NCBI RefSeq assembly: GCF_001401755.1
Contig: NZ_KQ474101.1
Coordinates: 139,039 to 203,038 of the forward strand
Origin: Aquimarina longa SW024
GTDB taxonomy: Bacteria; Bacteroidota; Bacteroidia; Flavobacteriales; Flavobacteriaceae
DNA length: 64,000 nt
Reading direction: 5' to 3'
Notes under the pieces: generated by a model
What the model was told of the DNA's origin: nothing
The model's input: only the letters and a program-made list of their open reading frames with translations
Databases searched by the model: none
Made by a program: the position numbers and the translations under genes
Shown: positions 43,614 through 53,369 of the stretch, piece by piece
Position numbering within the stretch: the stretch's first letter is position 1
How the letters are laid out: each line of letters starts with the position of its first letter

Positions 43614-46015
43614 TTACGTAACGGTTTTCCTTTCTTAAGCATATGTTCGATACGCTCAAGAGTTTTACGTTCTGTACAAAGTGATAAGAAAGCTTCTCGT
43701 TCTAGATCTAATAAATATTGTTCTGTAACTAAAGTTGGTTCTGATAAATCTCCACCAGCCATTACATACCCTAATTTATTTGCAATTTTGTGATCATGCT
43801 CGGATATATATTTACTAGCTTCCATAGAGTCAGTTCCTACTAAAAACATTCCTAATGCTTGCTTACCAAGTACTTTAATATCCTTACGTTTTACAGGTTG
43901 CGTATATCCTTGTTCAGCCATCAGTTTAGCATAAGCTTTTGCTGTAGCAATTTGGCGATCTTTGTTTACAACAACACTATCTTTTCCTTTTTGAAGTATA
44001 TTAGTATCGTATGCTTCATAAGCAGAAGTGGATACCTTCGCCATACCGATAGTTAAGAAATGTTCTTGTAATACATTAAGTTCAATATCATTTTTCTTAA
44101 ATGTATCAGAAGCTCGTAATGCCATTTCTTTAGATCCACCTCCTCCAGGGATAACACCAACACCAAATTCTACTAGACCAATATAGGTTTCTGCAGCAGC
44201 GACAACTTTATCTGCATGCATAGAAAGTTCACATCCACCACCGAGAGTCATACCATGTGGAGCTGCAATGGTTGGTATTGCTGAATAACGCATACGCATC
44301 ATAGAATCTTGGAAGTATTTAATAGCCATATTAAGCTCATCATATTCTTGCTCTACGGCCATCATAAAAATCATTCCGATATTAGCTCCTACAGAAAAGT
44401 TCGCTGCTTGATTACCAACAACTAATCCTTGAAAATCTTTTTCTGCAATATCAATAGCTTTATTTAATCCAGCTAACACATCACCACCGATAGTGTTCAT
44501 TTTACTTTGGAACTCTACATTCAGAATTCCATCACCAATATCCTCTACTACAACACCACTATTTTTAAAAACTTCTGAAGATTTACGGATGTTATCCAGA
44601 ATAATAAATGCATCTTGTCCTGGTACTTTTATCTGTTCTTTTTTAGGAATATCATAAAAGAATGTTGCTCCATTTTTTATGGTATAAAAAGAGGTGCTTC
44701 CTGCGGTGATCATATCATTTACCCAAGCTGCAGGTTTATACCCTTCGGCTTTCATTATTTCGATTCCTTTTTCTACACCTATAGCATCCCAAATTTGGAA
44801 AGGACCATGCTCCCAACCAAAACCAGCTTTCATAGCATCATCAATTTTATATAAATCATCAGTGATTTCTGGAATACGATTGGATACATATGCGAATAGT
44901 GCAGAAAAGTTTTTACGATAAAATTCTCCTGCTTTATCCTTACCAGATACTAATACTTTAAAACGATCTACTACTTTGTCAATAGTTTTTGTCATTTCTA
45001 AGGTAGCGAAAGAAGCTCTTTTCTTTTCTCTATATTCTAAAGAATCTAGATCTAAAGAAAGAATTTCTCTTTTTCCGTCAGCGCCAACATTTTTCTTATA
45101 GAAACCTTGTCCAGATTTACTGCCTAACCATTTGTTTTCTATCATGGTATCGATAAAACCGGGAAGCTTGAATAACTCAACACGTTCATCACCTGTACAA
45201 TTATCAGCAATACCATTAGCTACATGAACTAATGTGTCTAAACCAACTACATCTACAGTACGGAACGTTGCAGATTTTGGGCGACCAATTACCGGACCAG
45301 TAAGTTTATCGACCTCTTCTATGGTTAATCCCATATCTTTTACCATATGAAATAAACTCATAATACTAAAGATACCGATTCTATTACCAATAAATGCAGG
45401 AGTGTCTTTTGCAACTACAGAAGTTTTTCCTAAATATTGCTCTCCATATCCATTAAGAAAATCCAAAACTTCTTGAGATGTGTTTGGACCGGGGATAATT
45501 TCGAACAATTTTAAGTAACGAGCTGGATTAAAGAAGTGTGTTCCACAAAAATGTTTTTGAAAATCTTCACTTCTCCCTTCATTCATAAATTGAATAGGGA
45601 TACCAGAGGTATTAGAAGTAATTAGTGTACCTGGTGTTCTATACTTTTCAAGGTTTTCAAAAACAGATTTTTTGATATCTAATCTTTCTACAACAACTTC
45701 TATGATCCAATCTACATCTGCAATTTTTGTGATATCATCTTCAAGATTCCCTGTAGTGATACGACTTGCAAATTTTTGATGGTAAATAGGAGAAGGTTTA
45801 GATTTTAGAGCAGTGGTTAACGAGTTATTTACTAATCGATTACGGACCACTTTGTTTTCGAGGGTAAGTCCCTTTGCTTTTTCCTTGTCGTTAAGTTCTC
45901 TAGGAACTATATCTAATAGTAGCACTTCGACACCAATATTAGCGAAATGACATGCAATACCGGATCCCATAATTCCTGATCCGATAACTGCAACTTTTTT
46001 AATGATTCTTTTCAT
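43610..46015 (-). CDS. fadB: 3-hydroxyacyl-CoA dehydrogenase/enoyl-CoA hydratase fusion (FadB/FadN type)
   Basis: An 801-residue bifunctional beta-oxidation enzyme with the dehydrogenase first: Rossmann motif VAVIGSGIMGSGIACHFANIG (8-28), HFFNPARYLKLFEIIPG and the C-terminal HAD halves to about 440. The hydratase (crotonase) domain follows at about 470-690 (GGDVLAGLNKAIDIAEKD, AAPHGMTLGGGCELSMHAD, FGVGVIPGGGGSKEMALR), where the Glu residues of GGGCELSMHAD are catalytic. This order is opposite to E. coli FadB and matches Bacillus FadN. The gene follows marR by 17 nt and precedes the inserted four-helix gene and fadA. Confidence 0.93.
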   Translation of the reverse strand: MKRIIKKVAVIGSGIMGSGIACHFANIGVEVLLLDIVPRELNDKEKAKGLTLENKVVRNRLVNNSLTTALKSKPSPIYHQKFASRITTGNLEDDITKIADVDWIIEVVVERLDIKKSVFENLEKYRTPGTLITSNTSGIPIQFMNEGRSEDFQKHFCGTHFFNPARYLKLFEIIPGPNTSQEVLDFLNGYGEQYLGKTSVVAKDTPAFIGNRIGIFSIMSLFHMVKDMGLTIEEVDKLTGPVIGRPKSATFRTVDVVGLDTLVHVANGIADNCTGDERVELFKLPGFIDTMIENKWLGSKSGQGFYKKNVGADGKREILSLDLDSLEYREKKRASFATLEMTKTIDKVVDRFKVLVSGKDKAGEFYRKNFSALFAYVSNRIPEITDDLYKIDDAMKAGFGWEHGPFQIWDAIGVEKGIEIMKAEGYKPAAWVNDMITAGSTSFYTIKNGATFFYDIPKKEQIKVPGQDAFIILDNIRKSSEVFKNSGVVVEDIGDGILNVEFQSKMNTIGGDVLAGLNKAIDIAEKDFQGLVVGNQAANFSVGANIGMIFMMAVEQEYDELNMAIKYFQDSMMRMRYSAIPTIAAPHGMTLGGGCELSMHADKVVAAAETYIGLVEFGVGVIPGGGGSKEMALRASDTFKKNDIELNVLQEHFLTIGMAKVSTSAYEAYDTNILQKGKDSVVVNKDRQIATAKAYAKLMAEQGYTQPVKRKDIKVLGKQALGMFLVGTDSMEASKYISEHDHKIANKLGYVMAGGDLSEPTLVTEQYLLDLEREAFLSLCTERKTLERIEHMLKKGKPLRN

Positions 46016-46032
46016 TTTTTAACTTCGAGTTA

Positions 46033-46488
46033 TTAAGGTGTTATAGATTCTTGTTTTGAGTAAACTTTTTTAGATGAAATAAGATCGTTTATAGTTTGAA
46101 ATACTTCTAAGAAAATATCCAGTTTTTCTTGTGGCACATGTTTTCTTACGATATTATCAAAAGTAAAAACGACTTCTTTTGAGAAATTTCTCATTTCTAT
46201 GCCAAAAGGAGTAAGATAGATCAATACTCCGCGTCCATCCTGAGGGTTTTTTTTCCTAAAAATCAATCCTTTTTCCTCCATGGCTTTTAAGGTACGAGAC
46301 AAGCTAGTCGCTTCCATTCCCATTTTGGGACCTAATGAAGTGGAAGGAGTGCCATTTTCTGGATCTATACTTATTAATGCAAATCCAGTAGCCATTGTAC
46401 TACCTTTTTTACTTGCTTCTTCATTATACATCTTAGCAACTGCCATCCAAGTAGCTCTAAGTGCATAATCTATTGTCTTTTCTCTCAT
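46033..46488 (-). CDS. MarR-family regulator, probable repressor of beta-oxidation genes
   Basis: A 151-residue winged-helix protein: DPENGTPSTSLGPKMGMEATSLSRTLKAMEEKGLIFRKKNPQDGRGVLIYLTPFG is the MarR DNA-binding domain with its wing. It is first in the fadB-fadA-acd operon and is preceded by the palindrome TTAnTATGCACGCATAnTAA, which also occurs before fadD. I infer autoregulation and control of both units, with acyl-CoA as a possible inducer; the ligand is not shown by sequence. Confidence 0.88.
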   Translation of the reverse strand: MREKTIDYALRATWMAVAKMYNEEASKKGSTMATGFALISIDPENGTPSTSLGPKMGMEATSLSRTLKAMEEKGLIFRKKNPQDGRGVLIYLTPFGIEMRNFSKEVVFTFDNIVRKHVPQEKLDIFLEVFQTINDLISSKKVYSKQESITP

Positions 46489-46506
46489 TTAAAAAAATTA
46501 TGAAGG

Positions 46507-46537
46507 TAAAGGTAGTGAAATTTATTATGCACGCATA
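46507..46537 (-). promoter_or_regulatory. marR-fadB promoter with TATGCACGCATA operator
   Basis: The minus strand has TACCTTTA (46507-46514), a near match to the -7 box. The palindrome TATGC-AC-GCATA (46526-46537, extended TTAT...GTAA) lies just upstream, where the -33 region should be, so a bound dimer would block RNA polymerase. The same 12-mer layout, TATGCGTGCATA, is at 48580-48591 before fadD and nowhere else that I found. Confidence 0.65.
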
Positions 46538-46601
46538 GTAAATTTATGAAAAAATTTACTGAAGATATAGGTAATATACGTTTTTCTATTGAATTAATAA
46601 A

Positions 46602-46627
46602 AAAACTCCTCATGATTGAGGAGTTTT
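46602..46627 (-). terminator. Terminator after fadD
   Basis: An 11-bp stem (AAAACTCCTCA with TGAGGAGTTTT) and 4-nt loop lie about 50 nt past the fadD stop, with an A-run that becomes a U-run on the minus strand. Confidence 0.8.
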
Positions 46628-46678
46628 ACTGATTAAATTAAAACTGTACTAGATTTTATCTTGTATCAGTTAATTGAA

Positions 46679-48460
46679 CTAGCCGTAAATTTTGGAGTAT
46701 AAGCTTTTGTATTTTTCTTTTATTATTTTTCTTTTTAATTTCATAGTAGGGGTGAGGTGTCCGCCGTCAATGCTCCATTCGTCTGGTGTAAGTTCAAACC
46801 GTTTTACACGTTCCCATTTACCAAATTTTTCGTTATGTTGGTCAACTTCTATTTGATATCGTTTAATTACATCAGGATTGTTAATCATTTCTTGATTAGA
46901 GCTTCCTATTTGGAGTCCTTTACGTTCAGCCCATTCTTTTAGAAATTCGAAGTTTGGCTGTATAAAGGCAGCAGGCATTTTTTCTCCTTCTCCTATAACC
47001 ATAATTTGTTCAATAAAACGAGATTGTTTCATTGCGTTTTCAATTAATTGAGGGGCGACATATTTTCCTCCGGATGTTTTGAACATTTCTTTTTTACGAT
47101 CTGTAATACGTAGAAAACCATCACTATCTATTTTTCCGATGTCTCCAGTATGAAAATAACCATCTTTTAATACTTCTTTGGTTTTTTCTTCATCTTTATA
47201 ATATCCAAGCATTACCTGAGGTCCTTTAACTAAAATCTCACCATCTTCAGCAATTTTTACCTCGGTATCAGGAATCATTTTTCCTACAGTACCAATTTTA
47301 AAACCATGATTTCTTACATCATTTACTGATATAACAGGTGATGTTTCGGTAAGACCGTACCCTTCCATTACGGGTATATTTGCGGCATTAAAAATGCGTG
47401 CTAATCGAGGTTGAAGTGCTGCACTTCCTGAAGCAACAGCTACAAGGTTGCCTCCTAATGCTTCTTGCCATTTACTAAAAATAAGTTTTCTGGCGACACC
47501 TAATTTTTTTTCATACCACCACCCATTAGCGCCATAGGGTTTATATTGTAAACCTAGTTCTACTGCCCAGAAAAATAATTTCTTTTTAATACCAGTAAGG
47601 TTTGTTCCTTTTGCAATTATTTTATCGTACACCTTTTCTAATAACCGCGGTACAGCAGTCATAATATGTGGTTTTATTTCTTTAAGATTTTCACTGATAG
47701 TTTCTAGAGATTCTGCAAAATAAATTTCTACACCTAGATATTGATACATATACATTAGCATTCTCTCATAAACATGGCAAACGGGTAAAAAACTTAAGGC
47801 TTTTATAGAATCATTTTTATTTCGGTCGAATCCAAAGCATGTCGCACTGTTTATAGAATTACTTACTAAATTCTTATGACTTAGCATTACACCTTTAGGT
47901 CTTCCTGTAGTACCCGAAGTATATATTAAAGTAGCTAGATCATCTTCTTTTATTGAAGCCATGATTTTTTCCACTTCTTGCTGATTGGTGTCATCTTTAC
48001 CTAGTTCTAGAACTTCATTCCAACTTTTGCAATTAGAAATATCGTTATATGAATAGACTTCTTTAAGTGATGGGACATTAGTTTTAATGTTTTTGACTTT
48101 TTGAAATACTTCTTCATCAGAGACAAAACAATATGTTGCTTCTGAATGATTTAAAACATATTCATAGTCTTCTTGCGAAATTGTAGGATAAATAGGTACA
48201 TCTTGAGCGCCAACTTGAAGAATACCAATGTCTGTAATATTCCATTCTGTTCTATTATTAGAAGATATTATGGCTACTTTATCATTAGGTTTTACTCCCA
48301 ATCTTAATAAACCTCGGCTAATTTGATTTGCTTTTTCTACATATTCTGCGGAAGAAGTTGCAATCCATTTGCCATCATATTTAGTTATTAAAGCTTTATC
48401 TAAGTTGAAGTTTTTTAGCTGATAATGCGGGAAATCAAATAGTCTGGTAATTTTCGTCAT
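46679..48460 (-). CDS. fadD: Long-chain fatty acid-CoA ligase
   Basis: A 593-residue AMP-forming acyl-CoA synthetase that activates free fatty acids for beta-oxidation. Motifs in order are the P-loop TLIYTSGTTGRPKGVML (about 177-193), the linker GYGLTETSPV, the adenylate-binding YFHTGDIGKIDSDGFLRITDRKKEMFKTSGGKYVAP and the C-terminal Lys region KRKIIKEKY. It is about the length of FACL-type long-chain enzymes. It is transcribed apart from the marR operon but shares its palindromic operator upstream, so both units are probably induced together. Confidence 0.93.
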   Translation of the reverse strand: MTKITRLFDFPHYQLKNFNLDKALITKYDGKWIATSSAEYVEKANQISRGLLRLGVKPNDKVAIISSNNRTEWNITDIGILQVGAQDVPIYPTISQEDYEYVLNHSEATYCFVSDEEVFQKVKNIKTNVPSLKEVYSYNDISNCKSWNEVLELGKDDTNQQEVEKIMASIKEDDLATLIYTSGTTGRPKGVMLSHKNLVSNSINSATCFGFDRNKNDSIKALSFLPVCHVYERMLMYMYQYLGVEIYFAESLETISENLKEIKPHIMTAVPRLLEKVYDKIIAKGTNLTGIKKKLFFWAVELGLQYKPYGANGWWYEKKLGVARKLIFSKWQEALGGNLVAVASGSAALQPRLARIFNAANIPVMEGYGLTETSPVISVNDVRNHGFKIGTVGKMIPDTEVKIAEDGEILVKGPQVMLGYYKDEEKTKEVLKDGYFHTGDIGKIDSDGFLRITDRKKEMFKTSGGKYVAPQLIENAMKQSRFIEQIMVIGEGEKMPAAFIQPNFEFLKEWAERKGLQIGSSNQEMINNPDVIKRYQIEVDQHNEKFGKWERVKRFELTPDEWSIDGGHLTPTMKLKRKIIKEKYKSLYSKIYG

Positions 48461-48798
48461 AAGTCGTTTTAAAATAATTTTTTTGACTATCTAGTAAAAT
48501 TCTATTTTTAGATTTTATTTAAAAATATACCTAATGAATTAATATTAAAAGATAGTAACACTCGAAATTTTTAATGTGTTATGCGTGCATAGTTTCGCAA
48601 AATATAAAAAATATCACAATAATCAATTCTAATATATGAAAAAAGGAGCTGAAATGTGTTAACTCTTTACTATTTTATTATTTTATAAAGAAGTAATATA
48701 AAATATTTGTTGTTAATTTTAGATTATGTGCTTGAAAGTGAATTGTTTTTATAACAGATAAATTATAAAGATTACTGTTTTGTAGATATTAACTGTTT
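48461..48798 (-). promoter_or_regulatory. fadD upstream region with TATGCGTGCATA operator
   Basis: The gap between fadD and the cysteine hydrolase gene has no ORF. It contains TATGC-GT-GCATA (48580-48591), the counterpart of the marR-fadB operator, about 120 nt before the fadD ATG. On the minus strand TATATTTTG (48598-48606) directly precedes it and is a one-base-longer variant of the -7 box, so the operator would cover the transcription start. The rest is featureless AT-rich DNA. Confidence 0.6.
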
Positions 48799-49380
48799 TT
48801 ATAATGTAGTTAACTCTTCTTGTATTTGATGGCAGCTTTTGACTGTTACTTTTCCTTGAGTAGGAATCATATTTTTCCATACCCAATTATAATGTTCTAT
48901 TACTTTTATGGCTTTTAGATGAGGTCTATCTCCTGTAGTATGAGCATTTTTTACTACAGTTATATTGTAATTTTTTGTTAAGCCTGATTGAATGGTTGAT
49001 TCTATACAAAAATCAGTAGCACAACCTGTAATGAATAACTCATTTATGTTTAAGTCAATTAATTTTGACTGAAGTTTAGATTTATAAAATACATCATTGG
49101 CATACTTGTCTATGAAAATATCTGTTGAGTTTGTTTTTAAACCTTCTAATAATTCCCACTCTGTTGTGTTGGGAATAAATTCATTCGACTTTGTACCATC
49201 ATGTTGAGCGAATAGTACAGGGAAGTTAAATGTTCGAAATAGTTCTGAAAGAATATTAATTCTATTAATCACTTCGTCTGTATCAAACCGAGGTGTTTTA
49301 GGAGTAAAAGAGCCCTTTTGCATGTCTATGATCAAAAGGGCCTTGTTTTGTTTTATTTTATTGTGTTTTTCTCGATCCAT
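48799..49380 (-). CDS. Isochorismatase-like cysteine hydrolase
   Basis: A 193-residue alpha/beta hydrolase of the isochorismatase superfamily. The triad is visible: Asp19 (LLIIDMQKGSF), Lys92 (FIDKYANDVF) and Cys125 (GCATDFCIEST), with the cis-peptide region TGCATD. Members hydrolyse amides such as nicotinamide, N-carbamoylsarcosine or ureidoacrylate; the sequence does not decide between them. It starts 28 nt inside the 3' end of purL, so it is translated from the purL transcript. Confidence 0.87.
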   Translation of the reverse strand: MDREKHNKIKQNKALLIIDMQKGSFTPKTPRFDTDEVINRINILSELFRTFNFPVLFAQHDGTKSNEFIPNTTEWELLEGLKTNSTDIFIDKYANDVFYKSKLQSKLIDLNINELFITGCATDFCIESTIQSGLTKNYNITVVKNAHTTGDRPHLKAIKVIEHYNWVWKNMIPTQGKVTVKSCHQIQEELTTL

Positions 49381-52300
49381 AGTCTAGCATTTACAAAAGC
49401 TTCGATCCAAGGTGATACTTCATCATGTCTTTCTTGTGGATAATTTGCCCAATTCCATTGAAAGATAGAGCGTTCGATATGTGGCATCATTACTAAGTGA
49501 CGACCTGTTGTATCAGTCATCATAGCAGTATTATAATCTGATCCATTTGGGTTAGATGGGTATGTATCATATCCGTATTTTGCTACAATAGAATAGTGAT
49601 CTTCTGGCATTGGTAAGTTAAATTTACCTTCTCCATGAGAAATCCATACACCTAGTGTACTACCTGCTAATGTAGATAGCATTACAGAGTTATTGTCCTG
49701 AATAGTTACTGAGGTAAACCCGCTTTCATGTTTATGAGAATCATTATGGATTAATTTACCATGTGTTTTATGGTCTGGATTAATCACTTCTAGTTCCATA
49801 AATAACTGGCAACCATTACAGATACCAACTGATAGTGTGTCTTTTCTTTTGAAAAAGTTTTTTAGTGCTGTATTTGCTTTTTCATTATATAAAAATGCTC
49901 CTGCCCAACCTTTAGCAGATCCTAGTACATCACTGTTAGAAAAACCTCCGACAGCTCCTATAAACTGAATATCTTCTAATGTTTCTCGACCAGATATTAG
50001 GTCAGTCATGTGTACATCTTTTACATCAAAACCTGCTATATACATAGCATTAGCCATTTCACGCTCAGAATTACTTCCTTTTTCTCGTATAATGGCTGCT
50101 TTAGGTCTTGGTTTTGTAATGTCGATTACAGGTTTTTTTCCTGTAAAATGTTTTGGAAATGTATAGTGTAATGGTTGTTTTGCATAGTTTTCATATCGAT
50201 CTTTCGCCAGGTTATTGGCAGTTTGCTTTTGATCGAGTAAGAAAGAAGTTTTATACCATGTATTTCTTAATTCCTCAATATTAAGATTAAAAGAATCATT
50301 CTGGTTTTTAATCATTAAAGATGTTTGCTCTTTTGGACTACCAATATTGAAGAACTCAATGTTGTTATCGGCTAAAACAGTTTCAATGTTAGAGTCTAAA
50401 GCACATTGAAATACAATTCCAGCGTTTTCTGAAAATAATAACTTAATAGAATCTGATTCTCCAATCTTAGTAAGATCAAGTTCTGCTCCAAGGTTAGTAT
50501 CTGCAAAGCATAACTCGAGAAGGGTGGTAATTAAACCACCAGAGGCGACATCATGACCTGCCACAATTTTATTCTCTCTAATTAAATCCTGAATAATATT
50601 AAATGTGTTCTTAAAATTATCAGCATTTTTAATACTTGGTGTTTCTGAACCTATAGTATTCAATATTTGTGAAAAAGAAGAACCTCCTAGTTGGTGTTTA
50701 TCATTAGAGAGGTTAATGTAATAGATGTTACCACCATTTTTTTGTAAAACGGGCTCAATTATTTTGGTAATATCATTGCAATGTGCAGTTGCAGATATAA
50801 TTACTGTTCCCGGAGAAATAACCTCTTCATTAGGATATTTTTGTTTCATAGATAAGGAATCCTTACCTGTGGGAACATTAATTCCTAAATCAATAGAAAA
50901 ATCAGAAATAGCTTTTACAGCTTTATATAATCTAGCATCTTCTCCTTCGTTTTTACATGGCCACATCCAGTTAGCGGATAAAGAAACAGATTTTAGTCCA
51001 TCTTTAAGGGGAGCCCAAATGATATTAGTTAAGGATTCTGCAATTGAGTTTTTGCTCCCAGCTTCAGGATCAATTAGTCCAGAGATAGGTGAGTGGCCAA
51101 TACTGGTAGCAATACCTTCTTTACCATTGTAGTCTAAGGCCATTACTCCACAGTTATTTAGTGGTAACTGTAATGGTCCTGTACATTGTTGTTTTGCTAC
51201 TTTTCCTCCTACACAACGATCTACTTTATTAGTTAGCCAATCTTTACAGGCTACAGCTTCTAATTGTAGTACCTGTTTTAGATAGATATTAAATTTTTCT
51301 ATAGTATATGTAATTGCATTATAATTACGATCAATTGTTTGATCAGTCATTATAGTTTTAGGAGAACTACCAAACATATCTTCTAGAGCTAAATCCATTG
51401 GAGTATCTCCTTTGGTTTTAGATTGAAAAGTAAAGCGATGATCTCCTGTAACGTTTCCTACTTGATACATTGGTGAGCGTTCGCGTTCTGCAATACGTTG
51501 TAGGGTATCGATACTTTTTTGTCCTATAACTAACCCCATACGTTCTTGGGATTCATTTCCGATAATTTCTTTTGCGGATAATGTAGGGTCTCCTACAGGC
51601 AATTTATCGAGGTCTATTTTTCCTCCAGTTTCTTCTACTAGCTCTGATAGGCAATTAAGGTGACCTCCTGCACCATGATCATGTATAGATACAATAGTAT
51701 TTTCTTCGTTTTCTACCATACCACGAATTGCATTAGCGGCACGTTTTTGCATTTCGGGATTAGAACGCTGTATGGCATTTAATTCGATACCACTACTAAA
51801 TTCTCCGGTATCTGCCGAAGAAACGGCAGCTCCTCCCATACCAATTCGATAATTTTCACCACCTAGAATAACAATTTTATCTCCTTTTTGTGGGGTAGCT
51901 TTTATGGCTTGTTCGGCTTTTCCGTATCCGATCCCTCCGGCTTGCATGATTACTTTATCAAAGCCAAGCTTACGAGCATCTTCTTCATGCTCGAATGTGA
52001 GAATAGATCCAGTGATTAAAGGTTGCCCAAATTTGTTTCCAAAATCAGATGCTCCATTAGAGGCTTTTATCAAAATATCCATTGGAGTTTGGTATAACCA
52101 AGCTCTTTCTTTCATTGCTTGCTCCCATGGACGATTCTCTTCTAATCTAGAGTAAGAAGTCATGTATACAGCAGTTCCAGCAAGGGGTAAGGAACCTTTT
52201 CCACCAGCAAGGCGATCTCTGATTTCTCCTCCTGATCCTGTTGCTGCTCCGTTAAAAGGTTCTACTGTAGTTGGAAAATTATGGGTTTCCGCTTTAAGCG

Positions 52301-53027
52301 AAATAACACTTTCAAATTCTGATTCTTGATAAAAATCAGGTTTGTCAGCAGTTTTTGGAGCAAACTGAATAGTTTTTGGCCCTTTTATAAAAGCAACATT
52401 ATCTTTATATGCAGAAATAATATTGTTTGGATTTATTTCTGAGGTTTTTTTAATTAACTTAAAAAGTGAAGTAGGTTGTTCTTCTCCATCAATTATAAAG
52501 GTTCCATTAAAAATTTTATGACGACAATGTTCAGAATTCACCTGAGAGAATCCAAATACTTCTGAATCAGTAAGTTTTCTGCCTATTTTTTTACTAACAT
52601 TTTCGAGATATTCAATTTCTTCATTATTAAGTGCCAGACCTTCACTAGCATTGTATGCAGCAATATCATTAATTTTTATAATAGGTTCTGGTTGAATCGT
52701 ATTGGTATAAATATTTTGATCCAGTTTATCATACTTTTGTGATAACATAGGATCGAAATCAGTATATTCTTTTGAAACGGCTTTAAATTCTTCTATCCTA
52801 ATAATTCCTTGTATACCCATATTCTGAGTAATTTCTACAGCATTGGTACTCCATGGAGTAATCATTGCGGCACGAGGACCAACAAAAAAAGCGTCAATAG
52901 ACGCCGCAGATAATTGAGGTTGGTTGCCAAATAACCAGATTAATTTTTTACTATTTTCAGTAGAGATGTCAGTACTTGTTTGAACAGCAAATACGGTCTC
53001 GTTTTGGTTTCCGAAGAAGTGGATCAT
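49353..53027 (-). CDS. purL: Phosphoribosylformylglycinamidine synthase, large single-chain form
   Basis: A 1224-residue enzyme for the fourth step of purine synthesis: FGAR plus glutamine and ATP give FGAM. It has the N-terminal PurS-like part, two AIRS-type synthetase halves (ETHNFPTTVEPFNGAATGSGGEIRD; GVMALDYNGKEGIATSIGHSP; LGGSSFSQIL) and a C-terminal class I glutamine amidotransferase with Cys in VGICNGCQLFMEL and the His-Glu pair in WISHGEGKFN. This proteobacterial-type fused form is usual in Flavobacteria. The promoter box TAAATTTG (53059-53066, minus) is close upstream. A cysteine hydrolase gene overlaps its 3' end. Confidence 0.95.
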   Translation of the reverse strand: MIHFFGNQNETVFAVQTSTDISTENSKKLIWLFGNQPQLSAASIDAFFVGPRAAMITPWSTNAVEITQNMGIQGIIRIEEFKAVSKEYTDFDPMLSQKYDKLDQNIYTNTIQPEPIIKINDIAAYNASEGLALNNEEIEYLENVSKKIGRKLTDSEVFGFSQVNSEHCRHKIFNGTFIIDGEEQPTSLFKLIKKTSEINPNNIISAYKDNVAFIKGPKTIQFAPKTADKPDFYQESEFESVISLKAETHNFPTTVEPFNGAATGSGGEIRDRLAGGKGSLPLAGTAVYMTSYSRLEENRPWEQAMKERAWLYQTPMDILIKASNGASDFGNKFGQPLITGSILTFEHEEDARKLGFDKVIMQAGGIGYGKAEQAIKATPQKGDKIVILGGENYRIGMGGAAVSSADTGEFSSGIELNAIQRSNPEMQKRAANAIRGMVENEENTIVSIHDHGAGGHLNCLSELVEETGGKIDLDKLPVGDPTLSAKEIIGNESQERMGLVIGQKSIDTLQRIAERERSPMYQVGNVTGDHRFTFQSKTKGDTPMDLALEDMFGSSPKTIMTDQTIDRNYNAITYTIEKFNIYLKQVLQLEAVACKDWLTNKVDRCVGGKVAKQQCTGPLQLPLNNCGVMALDYNGKEGIATSIGHSPISGLIDPEAGSKNSIAESLTNIIWAPLKDGLKSVSLSANWMWPCKNEGEDARLYKAVKAISDFSIDLGINVPTGKDSLSMKQKYPNEEVISPGTVIISATAHCNDITKIIEPVLQKNGGNIYYINLSNDKHQLGGSSFSQILNTIGSETPSIKNADNFKNTFNIIQDLIRENKIVAGHDVASGGLITTLLELCFADTNLGAELDLTKIGESDSIKLLFSENAGIVFQCALDSNIETVLADNNIEFFNIGSPKEQTSLMIKNQNDSFNLNIEELRNTWYKTSFLLDQKQTANNLAKDRYENYAKQPLHYTFPKHFTGKKPVIDITKPRPKAAIIREKGSNSEREMANAMYIAGFDVKDVHMTDLISGRETLEDIQFIGAVGGFSNSDVLGSAKGWAGAFLYNEKANTALKNFFKRKDTLSVGICNGCQLFMELEVINPDHKTHGKLIHNDSHKHESGFTSVTIQDNNSVMLSTLAGSTLGVWISHGEGKFNLPMPEDHYSIVAKYGYDTYPSNPNGSDYNTAMMTDTTGRHLVMMPHIERSIFQWNWANYPQERHDEVSPWIEAFVNARLWIEKNTIK

Positions 53028-53369
53028 ACTTCGATTATTAGTGTTATTTATTAAAGCGCAAATTTACTATTTTATAACTAAAGTTTAGCATAAAATTAGT
53101 CTAGAATCCTATAGTTATTCACTGAATTTTAAACAATAGTAAAAGGATAATATTATGAAAAATGTGAAATTATAAAATGAGTAATCATAAATGTATAAGT
53201 TTTTTTCAGGTTTGGAGGTTTTGTTATCCTAATCTAAAGGTTATCTCTGATCTCAAAAGATACTTTTCGTAAGCAGACTTCGTGAGTTTACTCCGTTATT
53301 GATTGTAAAAAGAGTGGAGTCAAAAACATTTTTTGATTACTCAAACTAATGTATGTGATGTTTTAAAAA
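53028..53369 (-). promoter_or_regulatory. Gap between rsmB and purL with the purL -7 box
   Basis: The minus strand has TAAATTTG at 53059-53066, 32-39 nt upstream of the purL ATG. No ORF is present. The right part (53246-53307) contains a degraded copy of the two-hairpin repeat described separately. I see no purine riboswitch-like fold. Confidence 0.55.
53246..53307 (+). repeat. Intergenic two-hairpin repeat, degraded copy C
   Basis: The stretch ATACTTTTCG ... ACTTCGTGAGTTTACTCCG followed by TTATTGATTGTAAA follows the second half of copy A (TTTTCGGAGACATACCTCGTGAGTTTGCTCCG, tail TTGTTGATTTAAA). The first hairpin is not preserved. I regard the match as probable, not certain. Confidence 0.45.

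Noticed and set aside
50725..51132. 135-codon ORF antisense to purL
   Set aside because: Lies wholly inside purL and has no recognisable motif; typical antisense shadow in a conserved gene.
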